Source of the DNA: Edaphobacter paludis
GTDB lineage: Bacteria; Acidobacteriota; Terriglobia; Terriglobales; Acidobacteriaceae
NCBI RefSeq assembly: GCF_039993895.1
Contig: NZ_CP121194.1
Coordinates: 3,720,001 to 3,784,000, forward strand
DNA length: 64,000 nucleotides
Direction: 5' to 3'
The stretch's first letter is position 1. Each line of letters begins with the position of its first letter. Of the stretch, positions 1 to 8,085 are shown piece after piece. The translations under genes and the position numbers were made by a program. The notes below the pieces were generated by a model, which saw only the letters and a list, made by a program, of their open reading frames with translations, searched no databases and had not been told where the DNA came from.

Positions 1-54
1 AGTGCCTGGTGCGGTGCGCATGGGTTCGATTCCATGAGTTTGGGGCCCGAAAAA

Positions 55-1500
<1,446 letters not shown>

Positions 1501-1505
1501 ATTCC

Positions 1506-1511
1506 ATTATA
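1506..1511 (-). promoter_or_regulatory. candidate -10 element of tldD
   Basis: TATAAT on the minus strand ends five bases before the tldD ATG, so transcription would begin at or next to the start codon. No good -35 hexamer is visible at 16-18 bases upstream. The call rests only on the consensus hexamer and its position. Confidence 0.35.
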
Positions 1512-1670
1512 GGCTTCACGGGAGAACGCACCGGAAATTGAGCAGTATCCTGCCCCGTCCACGATGCTTCGAAGCGCATCATTTCGACCGGCGTTGCGCA
1601 GTGGCATGCCTGTATTTGTCGTTGCCGCCCCTACTTTCTCCCAACGAAACTTCACGCAGATTCGCGGCCT

Positions 1671-2525
1671 TCAACGACCGTGCGATGGATCAGGTGAAGC
1701 GGAGGTGTTGAGATCGATGAAGAGACCGGGCAGGCCCGGAGCATGACAATTACCGTCAGCAGCATAGCTCTGGGCGCAGGCTGCGGTGATGGAGTTGCGG
1801 CGGGGAGACTGGGCATATTGCCAGACCATGGCCTCCGGCGTTCCGCTGGCTGCCAGCGGCGGGGGTTGCAGGGTGCAGCCGTTCGATGGCGGGCAGGCAT
1901 CCTGCGCAACCCAGAGAGCTATCTCGTGGAGATGCTGAGTGGCGACGTGGCTGCGGATGTCCTGAGCAGTGGTGATGGTGTGGCCATGGCCCTCGTTGAC
2001 TGCCTGGCCGCTGGCGTAGACGCCAGGACGGAAGCCCGAGTGAGCCACAGCCTCAGTCCAGGCGAAGAGATAGTCCGCCTGCTCCGCCAGCAGGCGACCG
2101 CCTTCTTCCTGATCGAGGAAGAGGATGGCTCCGCTGGGGAAACGTTCGCGATGAGCCGCAGCAATAGCAGCAATGGCGTCGTTTTTTCCTAGAGCCGCAG
2201 GGGCTGTGCCTGCCTTCTGCGCTTTCACGATCTCCGCATCGAGCCGTCCGTTGAAGAGCACAAGGAAACCGAAGCCTTGACGCAGGAGCGCTTCACGCTT
2301 GCCTTGCCACGGGTTCTGCTGCTCGCCGGGTGGATTGTTGAGCCAGTATCCGGCGAAGGCAAAGTGCTGCCTCAGCGTGGGTAGAGCTTCATCACCGGGG
2401 TAGTTGTTGAGATCGAAGCCGAGATAAGTATGCGTCGCGCGCGGCGGCTGCGCGGCTGCGGGCGTATGGGCTCCGACGAGAGCAGCGAGGGCCAGGATAG
2501 CGAGATTACTTATCAGAGGTCGCAT
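1671..2525 (-). CDS. secreted DUF1906-type glycoside-hydrolase-like protein
   Basis: Secreted protein of about 284 residues resembling the DUF1906 (Rv2525c-like, glycoside-hydrolase-like TIM barrel) group. The family has a lysozyme-like fold but usually no proven activity. From the ATG at 2525 it begins with a signal peptide (hydrophobic run ISNLAILALAALVGA, then AAAQ). Next come YLGFDLNNYPGD, a strand with FGFLVLFNGR, the acidic stretch ILFLDQEEGG, and GVYASGQ. An alternative ATG at 2549 would add eight residues (MLPLLIFY); neither start has a strong ribosome binding site, and the open frame runs further upstream without a credible start. It is divergent from the next gene. Substrate unknown. 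Confidence 0.7.
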   Translation of the reverse strand: MRPLISNLAILALAALVGAHTPAAAQPPRATHTYLGFDLNNYPGDEALPTLRQHFAFAGYWLNNPPGEQQNPWQGKREALLRQGFGFLVLFNGRLDAEIVKAQKAGTAPAALGKNDAIAAIAAAHRERFPSGAILFLDQEEGGRLLAEQADYLFAWTEAVAHSGFRPGVYASGQAVNEGHGHTITTAQDIRSHVATQHLHEIALWVAQDACPPSNGCTLQPPPLAASGTPEAMVWQYAQSPRRNSITAACAQSYAADGNCHAPGLPGLFIDLNTSASPDPSHGR

Positions 2526-2646
2526 ATAAAAAATCAACAGTGGCAGCATCCCCAAATGCCGGTCTTCGTGAAGTCTTAACTGAGGATATACAAAGACGTA
2601 TGCTACCTTGCAATTCATGAGTTTTGAAGACCGGGAGGAGCGTCGC

Positions 2647-3180
2647 ATGTCCCAGAGTGAGCTTGATCCGAGATATCCGATTGGCAAATTTGTGAAGCCG
2701 CCGGCCATCACACCGGATGACCGGCTGGACGCGATCAGGACACTCGCGGAGTTGCCGGAGATGTTGCGCAACGCTGTGGACGGCCTCGATACCGCGCAAC
2801 TGAGCACCCCGTATCGCGAAGGCGGATGGCTGGTGCGTCAGGTGGTACACCATGTCGCGGACAGCCACATGAACGCATTTACCCGGCTGCGGCTGGCTCT
2901 GACCGAGGACTGGCCCACGATAAAGCCTTATGACCAAAATGCCTGGGCAAAGTTGCGCGACTATGCTGCCCCCACGGAGTGGTCGCTCGAACTGGTGGAG
3001 AGCCTTCATGCGCGATGGGTAATGCTGCTGCAATCGCTGGGCGAGGAGCAGTGGCAACGCGGATTCCGGCATCCGGAAAATGGCCCCATGACGGTCGAAG
3101 TCATGACGCTGTTGTATGCGTGGCACTCGATGCATCATGTGGCACACATTACGCATCTGCGGGCGAAGGAAGGCTGGTAG
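2647..3180 (+). CDS. DinB/YfiT-type metal-dependent hydrolase or thiol transferase
   Basis: Member of the DinB superfamily closest in look to YfiT-type putative bacillithiol S-transferases; about 177 residues, predicted cytosolic. The conserved opening DPRYPIGKFVKP and the histidines in VVHHVADSHMN and HSMHHVAHITHLR are the expected metal ligands of the four-helix bundle. The start at 2647 is chosen because GGAGGAG lies at 2634-2640, six bases upstream. The in-frame ATGs at 2608 and 2617 precede that ribosome site and would have none. The next gene starts nine bases after the stop. Reaction unproven; bacillithiol chemistry is only inferred from the family. Confidence 0.85.
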   Translation: MSQSELDPRYPIGKFVKPPAITPDDRLDAIRTLAELPEMLRNAVDGLDTAQLSTPYREGGWLVRQVVHHVADSHMNAFTRLRLALTEDWPTIKPYDQNAWAKLRDYAAPTEWSLELVESLHARWVMLLQSLGEEQWQRGFRHPENGPMTVEVMTLLYAWHSMHHVAHITHLRAKEGW

Positions 3181-3188
3181 ACGTCGGC

Positions 3189-4793
3189 ATGAAGGCGTCG
3201 CGCGCGGCAACCGCAGAGCCGGAACAGACAGTAGAGCAGGTTGCCGCCGCGCTGGAAGGTTTTCTCGCCGAACATCTGAAGACCGTCGTGCTCGAAGATG
3301 GCAAGGTGCTCTTCGACATGCGCGAGGCGAAGTATTCGCTGGCGACTGAGCATGGCCGATGCACTCTCCACCTTTGGGGAGAAGACCGCAATCTCGTGCG
3401 CAGAGTCAGCGGAACGGTGTTGCGCAATGGCGTGCTGCGACTGACCACGCATCGCTTTGGGCAGACCAAACCACAGACTTTGGAGCTTGCAGCGGATAAG
3501 GACCGGCGCACGCCTTCGACACGCGAGGCGACCCGGGTGAAGTATCTTCGGGTGCTGGAGCGGGTGCTAAAACGGAACTTCGAGGACTTGCAGCCGGAGG
3601 GGTTTCGTACCGCAATGGACCTCGAAAAGAGCTTTGGGCCAGCCTATGCGCGAGGCTCGTTGGTGCAGGGGCAAAAGGCGTGGGCCGTCATCGCCGTGAA
3701 TGAAGAAGAGGCACAGGCTACCGTCGACGGAATTTTGACGTTGGGGATCTTATGGCTGCATCACTGTCGAGAATCTGGAAGCGGACGAAGATTGTACCAC
3801 GGATTGATGTTGATTGTTCCACGTGGAACATCCCTGGTAACCCTGTCGCGGTTGGCATGGCTCAATACCGACGCTGCTAAATGGGAGCTTTGGGAGCTGA
3901 ATCAGGCCACGGAGGAGCTGGAACAGCGCGATGCAGCCGATCATGGCAATCTGACGACGCGGCTGATTCACGCGCCGGATGTAGCGGCGGCGCAGGAACG
4001 GTTCAGTGACTCGGCAGCACGTGTGATGGCGCTGGTGCCGGAGTCGATGGGTGAAATGGTTGAGCAAAGGATTCGCAGTGGAACGGAGATGGCCTTCCTG
4101 CTGCATGGTCTGGAGTTTGCGCGAGTGCGAATGGGATATGCGGGCAGCTCCTTCAACCGGGAGCAGGAGATTACATTCGGCGCGGGCGCCAATGAGACTC
4201 CGCTGACGAACGAGAATGAAGAGGAACTGCGAGGTCTGGTGGCGCGGCTGTTTGCGCGGCGGGCGGCAGGTGGGGATAAGCGCGATCCGCTATACAGAAT
4301 GCAGCCGGAACGGTGGCTGGAGAGCGTCTTGCGGCGCGACGTCGGGCCCCTCGATGCGCATCTGAATGCGGCGCATGTTTATACCCAGGTGCCGGCGTTC
4401 GCGGCGGCAGACCGTGGGATGCTCGATCTGCTGGGCGTGACCGATGAGGGGCGGCTGGCAGTCATTGAATTGAAGGCCGATGAAGACCTGCATCTGGCGC
4501 TGCAGGGGCTGGATTATTGGGTGCGCGTGCGCTGGCATCATCTGCAAAACCCCGACCAGATGACCGGGCTCGGGGAGTTTCAGCGGCATGGATACTTCGG
4601 CGGGATTCGATTGTCCACCGAGGCGCCGAAGCTTTACCTCGTGGCTCCTGCGCTGCGGGTGCATCCGGCTACGGAGGTGGTGCTGCGATATCTGTCGCCA
4701 CGAGTGGAGTGGACGCTGGTGGCGCTCGATGAGCGATGGCGGGCGAAGGTGAAGGCAGTCTGGAGGAAGCGAAGTAGCGTACTTGAAAAGTAG
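3189..4793 (+). CDS. unrecognised protein with PD-(D/E)XK-like C-terminal region
   Basis: About 534 residues with no family I can name. The C-terminal third carries a pattern like PD-(D/E)XK nucleases: MLDLLGVTDEG, a short strand, then LAVIELKADED and a following helix LHLALQGLDYWVRV. The spacing D...ELK and the hydrophobic strand fit the nuclease core. The N-terminal two thirds are charged and alpha/beta-like (LHLWGEDRNLVRRVSG; YHGLMLIVPRG). No signal peptide or membrane segment is seen. The open frame extends upstream into the DinB gene; the ATG at 3189, nine bases after that gene's stop, is the likely start, and the two are probably co-transcribed. Catalytic activity is not established. 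Confidence 0.75.
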   Translation: MKASRAATAEPEQTVEQVAAALEGFLAEHLKTVVLEDGKVLFDMREAKYSLATEHGRCTLHLWGEDRNLVRRVSGTVLRNGVLRLTTHRFGQTKPQTLELAADKDRRTPSTREATRVKYLRVLERVLKRNFEDLQPEGFRTAMDLEKSFGPAYARGSLVQGQKAWAVIAVNEEEAQATVDGILTLGILWLHHCRESGSGRRLYHGLMLIVPRGTSLVTLSRLAWLNTDAAKWELWELNQATEELEQRDAADHGNLTTRLIHAPDVAAAQERFSDSAARVMALVPESMGEMVEQRIRSGTEMAFLLHGLEFARVRMGYAGSSFNREQEITFGAGANETPLTNENEEELRGLVARLFARRAAGGDKRDPLYRMQPERWLESVLRRDVGPLDAHLNAAHVYTQVPAFAAADRGMLDLLGVTDEGRLAVIELKADEDLHLALQGLDYWVRVRWHHLQNPDQMTGLGEFQRHGYFGGIRLSTEAPKLYLVAPALRVHPATEVVLRYLSPRVEWTLVALDERWRAKVKAVWRKRSSVLEK

Positions 4794-4811
4794 TTACAAT
4801 GTATGTACAGT
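4783..4811 (+). promoter_or_regulatory. candidate promoter of brnT/brnA-like operon
   Basis: TTGAAA (4783-4788) and TACAGT (4806-4811) are separated by 17 bases. An inverted TGTA-N2-TACA motif overlaps the -10 box, which would suit autoregulation by the antitoxin. Seen in sequence; function inferred. Confidence 0.45.
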
Positions 4812-4879
4812 ATTCCGAGGTGGAGTTCACCTGTCGAAGCAAAACAGAATCAAAAAACAAAATTTGCGGCAGGTGATGA

Positions 4880-5161
4880 ATGGCATTCGATTGGGATCAA
4901 GGGAATTTGACGCACATTGCAGCGCACGGAATTAAGCCGGAGGAAGCAGAAGAAGCCATTCTTGACGATCCGATCGATGTCCTCGAACAAGAGCATGAGG
5001 ATGAAGTTCGGCTGATGCAGATCGGTATAACAAAGCGAATGCGAGTACTGATCATCGTGACGACATGGCGAGACGATCTTCTTCGAGTTGTTACAGCTTA
5101 CGATGCCCCACCAAATATGCGCGATTACTTCTTTGCGGAGAGGAGAGACCATCATGGTTGA
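4880..5161 (+). CDS. brnT: BrnT-family type II toxin
   Basis: Small RNase-toxin homologue of the BrnT family (93 residues, usual length about 90). Family hallmarks are FDWDQGNLTHIAAHGIKPEEAEEAI at the N-terminus, a central acidic and hydrophobic strand region with RMRVLIIVTTWRDDLLRVVTAYDA, and the C-terminal RDYFFAER. In the Brucella system BrnT is an RNase-fold toxin neutralised by BrnA. The stop codon overlaps the following antitoxin-like gene by eight bases, the normal toxin-first order for BrnT/BrnA. A promoter-like pair with a short inverted repeat lies upstream. The family call is good; toxicity is untested. Confidence 0.85.
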   Translation: MAFDWDQGNLTHIAAHGIKPEEAEEAILDDPIDVLEQEHEDEVRLMQIGITKRMRVLIIVTTWRDDLLRVVTAYDAPPNMRDYFFAERRDHHG

Positions 5162-5462
5162 GAAAGAGATCGGTCGCCCCCGATTCAGTAGCGAAAAAGA
5201 GGAAGCTGAGTGGTGGGACAAAAACCCGGAGTACATCCTGCAACAGTTTAAACGTGCAGCAGGGGAAGGCCGGCTGGGCCACGGGACGGCGATGCGCGAG
5301 ATGGCAGCGAGACAAGCGGCGAAGAGCACAACGATTCGGCTTGACCCGGATGACCTGTTGCTGGCGAAGGCTCAAGCGGAAAAGAAGGGATTGCGCTATC
5401 AGACCTACCTGAAGATGCTGATTCACGAAGCGCTCGGCAAAGAAGCACACACGGGCCGATGA
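5154..5462 (+). CDS. BrnA/CopG-like antitoxin
   Basis: Antitoxin candidate of 102 residues paired with the BrnT-like gene. The C-terminal half reads TTIRLDPDDLLLAKAQAEKKGLRYQTYLKMLIHEAL, a ribbon-helix-helix DNA-binding domain like that of BrnA and CopG proteins. The N-terminal EEAEWWDKNPEYI segment is typical of the toxin-binding part of BrnA-like antitoxins. The ATG at 5154 overlaps the toxin stop (ATGGTTGA, eight bases) and is preceded by GGAGAGGAGAG. The complex is expected to repress its own promoter upstream of brnT. Confidence 0.85.
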   Translation: MVEKEIGRPRFSSEKEEAEWWDKNPEYILQQFKRAAGEGRLGHGTAMREMAARQAAKSTTIRLDPDDLLLAKAQAEKKGLRYQTYLKMLIHEALGKEAHTGR

Positions 5463-5488
5463 CGATGGGTCTGGAGCGAGGCTATAAA
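5459..5488 (+). promoter_or_regulatory. candidate promoter of fmdB-like gene
   Basis: ATGACG (5459-5464) and TATAAA (5483-5488) with an 18-base spacer lie about 40 bases upstream of the zinc-ribbon gene. The -10 is good and the -35 is weak. Confidence 0.35.
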
Positions 5489-5526
5489 ATAGAGTTGTAC
5501 CTGGACAGATAGGAAACGACTGCGCA

Positions 5527-5886
5527 ATGCCGCTCTACGAATACGAATGCACTGCCTGCCATCGCCGCACCGAGAAAATACAGAAGTTTTCCGATCCCGA
5601 GATCACCGTCTGCCCCTACTGCAATGGGCATCTGGAGCGCGTCATCTCCGCGCCTGCCGTCTCCTTCAAGGGTGGCGGATGGTATGCCGATGGCTACGGC
5701 AACGCGAAGCCCAAATCGAACGGCGAAAGCAAAGGCGGCTCGGATGGAAAGTCATCTGACTCCGCCAGCAAGCCAGCCTCTGATTCGGGCGCGGCGGCTA
5801 AAAGCAGCCCTGCCCCCGCAGCCGCTGTGCCTGCACCGGCATCGTCGGCCCCGGCCTCTTCGGCATCGGGGAGCAATGGTAAATAG
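5527..5886 (+). CDS. FmdB-type zinc ribbon protein
   Basis: The N-terminal 50 residues form a FmdB/CxxC regulatory zinc ribbon: MPLYEYECTACHRR with a second pair CPYCNG, giving a four-cysteine site, followed by ISAPAVSFKGGGWYADGY, the family signature. The remaining roughly 65 residues are a low-complexity Ser/Ala/Pro/Gly/Lys tail, probably disordered and common in acidobacterial and proteobacterial members. Total 119 residues. AGGAAA lies 11 bases before the ATG. The role of this family is unclear (first named in formamidase gene clusters), and no amidase gene is adjacent. Confidence 0.9.
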   Translation: MPLYEYECTACHRRTEKIQKFSDPEITVCPYCNGHLERVISAPAVSFKGGGWYADGYGNAKPKSNGESKGGSDGKSSDSASKPASDSGAAAKSSPAPAAAVPAPASSAPASSASGSNGK

Positions 5887-5922
5887 CGCGAAGCTATAAA
5901 CGAAATAGCCCGGGACTTCCGC

Positions 5923-6303
5923 TCAGCTCTTCTTCTTCGGAACCTTTGCGCCGGACTTGCGCGCTTCGGACAAGCCGATGGCGATGGCCTGTTTTGGGTT
6001 CGTGACCTTCTTGCCGCTGCGGCCGCTCTTGAGCTTGCCCTGCTTCATGGCTTTCATCTCGCGCTCGACGCTCTTGCCGGCTGCTGGTCCATATTTCCGA
6101 CGGGAGCTGCTCTTTTTGGCGGACGACTTTTTGCTTGCACTCTTTTTTGTTGCAGCTTTTTTCGTACTGGTCTTCTTACTTGCAGTCTTCTTGCTCGGTG
6201 TCTTCTTGCTTGCGGTTTTCTTGGAAGCGGTTTTCTTGCTGGGGGCTTTCTTCGCTGCTGACTTTTTAGTCGCCGATTTCTTAGCTGCCTTTTTCGTTGC
6301 CAT
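5923..6303 (-). CDS. lysine-rich histone-like protein with DUF6496 C-terminus
   Basis: A 126-residue, extremely basic protein. Residues 1 to about 70 are tandem AKK/SKK/TKK repeats resembling the C-terminal tail of histone H1 and bacterial histone-H1-like proteins. The C-terminal part (KYGPAAGKSVEREMKAMK, then SGRSGKKVTNPKQAIAIGLSEARKSG) matches the small DUF6496 module. It is predicted to bind nucleic acid electrostatically; the role (nucleoid or stress protein) is inferred. GGGAG lies eight bases before the ATG. A perfect 12-base inverted repeat sits 42-67 bases upstream of the start. The repeat coding is prone to length variation between strains. Confidence 0.85.
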   Translation of the reverse strand: MATKKAAKKSATKKSAAKKAPSKKTASKKTASKKTPSKKTASKKTSTKKAATKKSASKKSSAKKSSSRRKYGPAAGKSVEREMKAMKQGKLKSGRSGKKVTNPKQAIAIGLSEARKSGAKVPKKKS

Positions 6304-6344
6304 AAGAATTCTCCCTGGTAGTAGGAGTCTCGAATCGCTTTGAT

Positions 6345-6370
6345 AAGTTGCATCACGAGTGATGCAACTT
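6345..6370. promoter_or_regulatory. perfect 12-base inverted repeat (terminator or operator)
   Basis: AAGTTGCATCAC, spacer GA, GTGATGCAACTT. It lies 12 bases beyond the stop of the unknown lipoprotein gene and 42 bases before the DUF6496 gene, both on the minus strand. It may terminate the former. No strong U tract follows on the minus strand, and the two-base spacer is short for an RNA loop, so an operator for the histone-like gene is equally possible. Confidence 0.5.
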
Positions 6371-6381
6371 TCGGAGTCAGA

Positions 6382-7917
6382 CTATCTCGGTCGCCTGCGG
6401 CGCACCACAACAATTCCGATCGCGAGTATCGCGGCGGATACCCCTACCAATCTTGCGGTCATCTTCTGCGTCCACGAGTGTGTGCGCTCGAGCGTGCCGT
6501 CGTGCCATGCGGTTTGCACGGCGACAAGATCAGCAGTGAGACCGGGGATTGTGATGGCATCCATGTTCGTCGTCGGCAGTGATCCGAAGATCCTCTCCGG
6601 CTCGGGCGGTCTTCCGTTGCGGTCCTTCGGGATTGCCTCGATCAGCGCGTTGACTTCTGCATCGCGTGGATCGTCGAAGAGCGCGCCATCGGCGGTGTTG
6701 GGAAACAACGTCGCCTTGCCCGTCATCTTCTTTTCAATCGCGGCGACGCTATCCTGACAGACGCCCAGTGCATAGTAGCCGCCAAAGGGAAGCGTGGGTC
6801 GCGCACTGTGTTGATGCATGTATGCGACGGACATTCTGCCCACCAGACGGGTTACTTCGACGGCATCGGCTCCGCGATATTCGTGCGCGTGGCGGTCGAG
6901 CACCCAGGACTGGTCGAGCGTATCCATGGTACGAAACTCGGCCTTGCCATCGATGCCGAAGTACCAACTGATGTTGGCGTTGATCCTGGGCCCGCGAATC
7001 TGCCACTCGTACTCGGCGTGGCTTACGGGCACGAGCAGTGTTCGCTTGGTGCCGGGAATTTTGATCTCGGAGCTTACCCAGAAGGGCATCATTACGTCAT
7101 GGCCCTTGTAGTGAAAGTGGCCGAAGTTCGCAAAGTAGCGCGCGTCAGACACCGTCACCGTGTGTCCTGAATCCATCAGGGCCTGCACCAGCGCCTCGGG
7201 CGTGGTGGAATGCTTTCCTGCAATCTGGGCGGTCGCGGTAGGCGCGCCGTCGAGCGCGTTGAGACTTAGCCGGTTGAGCACATCGGCGATGCGTTGGCTC
7301 TCGGAGTGGAGCGGCGCGAGCTTCGGGTTGGCGTCGTCTCCGCGAACCACGCCCGTGCCGAGGTCAGTCACCAGATCGTTGCGGCGGAAGCCGGGCAACT
7401 GCGATGGCTTATTCAGATTTATCTTCTCGGCATGCTCGAGCGAGTACGGGCCGAGATCGATGAAGGGCTTTGCCTGCGCGGTCGACATGCTGCCCTTCGG
7501 TGTGCTGCCCGTCGGGGTTCCGGGATGACTCGCGGCCAAACCTTCGAGTGCTTCGCTTTTTCCTGCGACGTGTCCGGCGACACGAACCGTGGGATTGATC
7601 TCCTGCATGGTCCAGCCGGGGAAGCGGTCGAGGCGCTGCCAGTCCTTGCCCAGAATCAGCTCGCGCAGCCGATGCATCAGAGCCGGGGTCATCAGAGCCG
7701 GGCCTTTCTTTCCGTTTTTGTCGAGCTCCGCCAGCAGCGCGTCGGTGAAGCCGGGCGTCGCTGAAAGCTCCCGCATCATCTGCGACAACATCACGGTGTT
7801 AGCTGGCATCGGCTCCTCCGGCACGATATAGGGCGCGTCGCTTCTACAGCCGATCAATGCGGCCAGCACGATGGCGCAGGAGATGCGGCTAAGCTTCGGA
7901 TATACAGGTGTAGGCAT
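6382..7917 (-). CDS. unrecognised lipoprotein with C-terminal membrane anchor
   Basis: About 511 residues, family not recognised. From the ATG at 7917 the N-terminus has a lipoprotein signal (SCAIVLAALIGC, lipobox LIGC). The body is soluble and rich in aromatic motifs such as YFANFGHFHYKGHDVMMPFWVS. The C-terminus ends in one hydrophobic helix (LVGVSAAILAIGIVVV) followed by RRRRPR, a tail-anchor layout. An upstream ATG at 7953 would add 12 residues and weaken the lipobox prediction. Having both a lipobox and a C-terminal helix with a basic tail is unusual. No neighbour suggests a function. Confidence 0.7.
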   Translation of the reverse strand: MPTPVYPKLSRISCAIVLAALIGCRSDAPYIVPEEPMPANTVMLSQMMRELSATPGFTDALLAELDKNGKKGPALMTPALMHRLRELILGKDWQRLDRFPGWTMQEINPTVRVAGHVAGKSEALEGLAASHPGTPTGSTPKGSMSTAQAKPFIDLGPYSLEHAEKINLNKPSQLPGFRRNDLVTDLGTGVVRGDDANPKLAPLHSESQRIADVLNRLSLNALDGAPTATAQIAGKHSTTPEALVQALMDSGHTVTVSDARYFANFGHFHYKGHDVMMPFWVSSEIKIPGTKRTLLVPVSHAEYEWQIRGPRINANISWYFGIDGKAEFRTMDTLDQSWVLDRHAHEYRGADAVEVTRLVGRMSVAYMHQHSARPTLPFGGYYALGVCQDSVAAIEKKMTGKATLFPNTADGALFDDPRDAEVNALIEAIPKDRNGRPPEPERIFGSLPTTNMDAITIPGLTADLVAVQTAWHDGTLERTHSWTQKMTARLVGVSAAILAIGIVVVRRRRPR

Positions 7918-7984
7918 CTGCCCATAGAGAATTTTCACTGTTAATATAGGCATTTCCCGTCAAACGAAAGCGAAATACAGAGGT

Positions 7985-8024
7985 CTTTCCACTGCACTTC
8001 GCTTGGGTCGAGATGACGTTATAG
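7985..8024. repeat. degenerate REP-like sequence
   Basis: The stretch with CTTCGCTTGGGTCGAGATGACG resembles the dispersed CTTCGCTGCGGGATGACA-type repeats common between acidobacterial genes. A sharper copy lies inside asnS near 47872. It sits between the lipoprotein gene and the 3' end of gatB. Called by resemblance only; no local second copy of high identity. Confidence 0.3.
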
Positions 8025-8085
8025 TTTGGTCCGGCGAGATGAAGTGCATTTGGTGGAAGGGTTCTCCACCTTCGACGTGCAAACA

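Noticed and set aside
19..40. tRNA-like T-arm (CATGG-GTTCGATT-CCATG) at the left edge
   Set aside because: The stem pairs only with an eight-base loop, the following bases do not form an acceptor end with CCA, and the rest would lie outside the window.
1..54. Possible start of a minus-strand gene (ATG at 35) left of tldD, perhaps tldE
   Set aside because: Only about 11 codons are visible and there is no ribosome binding site; nothing supports it as a gene.
5923..6303. CRISPR-like array suggested by short periodic repeats
   Set aside because: The periodicity is coding repeats for Ala/Ser/Thr-Lys-Lys units without spacers of uniform length.
5957..6343. Very hydrophobic Phe/Leu-rich frame opposite the lysine-rich gene, looking like a membrane protein
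   Set aside because: It is the antisense reading of AAG/AAA lysine repeats, which always gives Leu and Phe codons.
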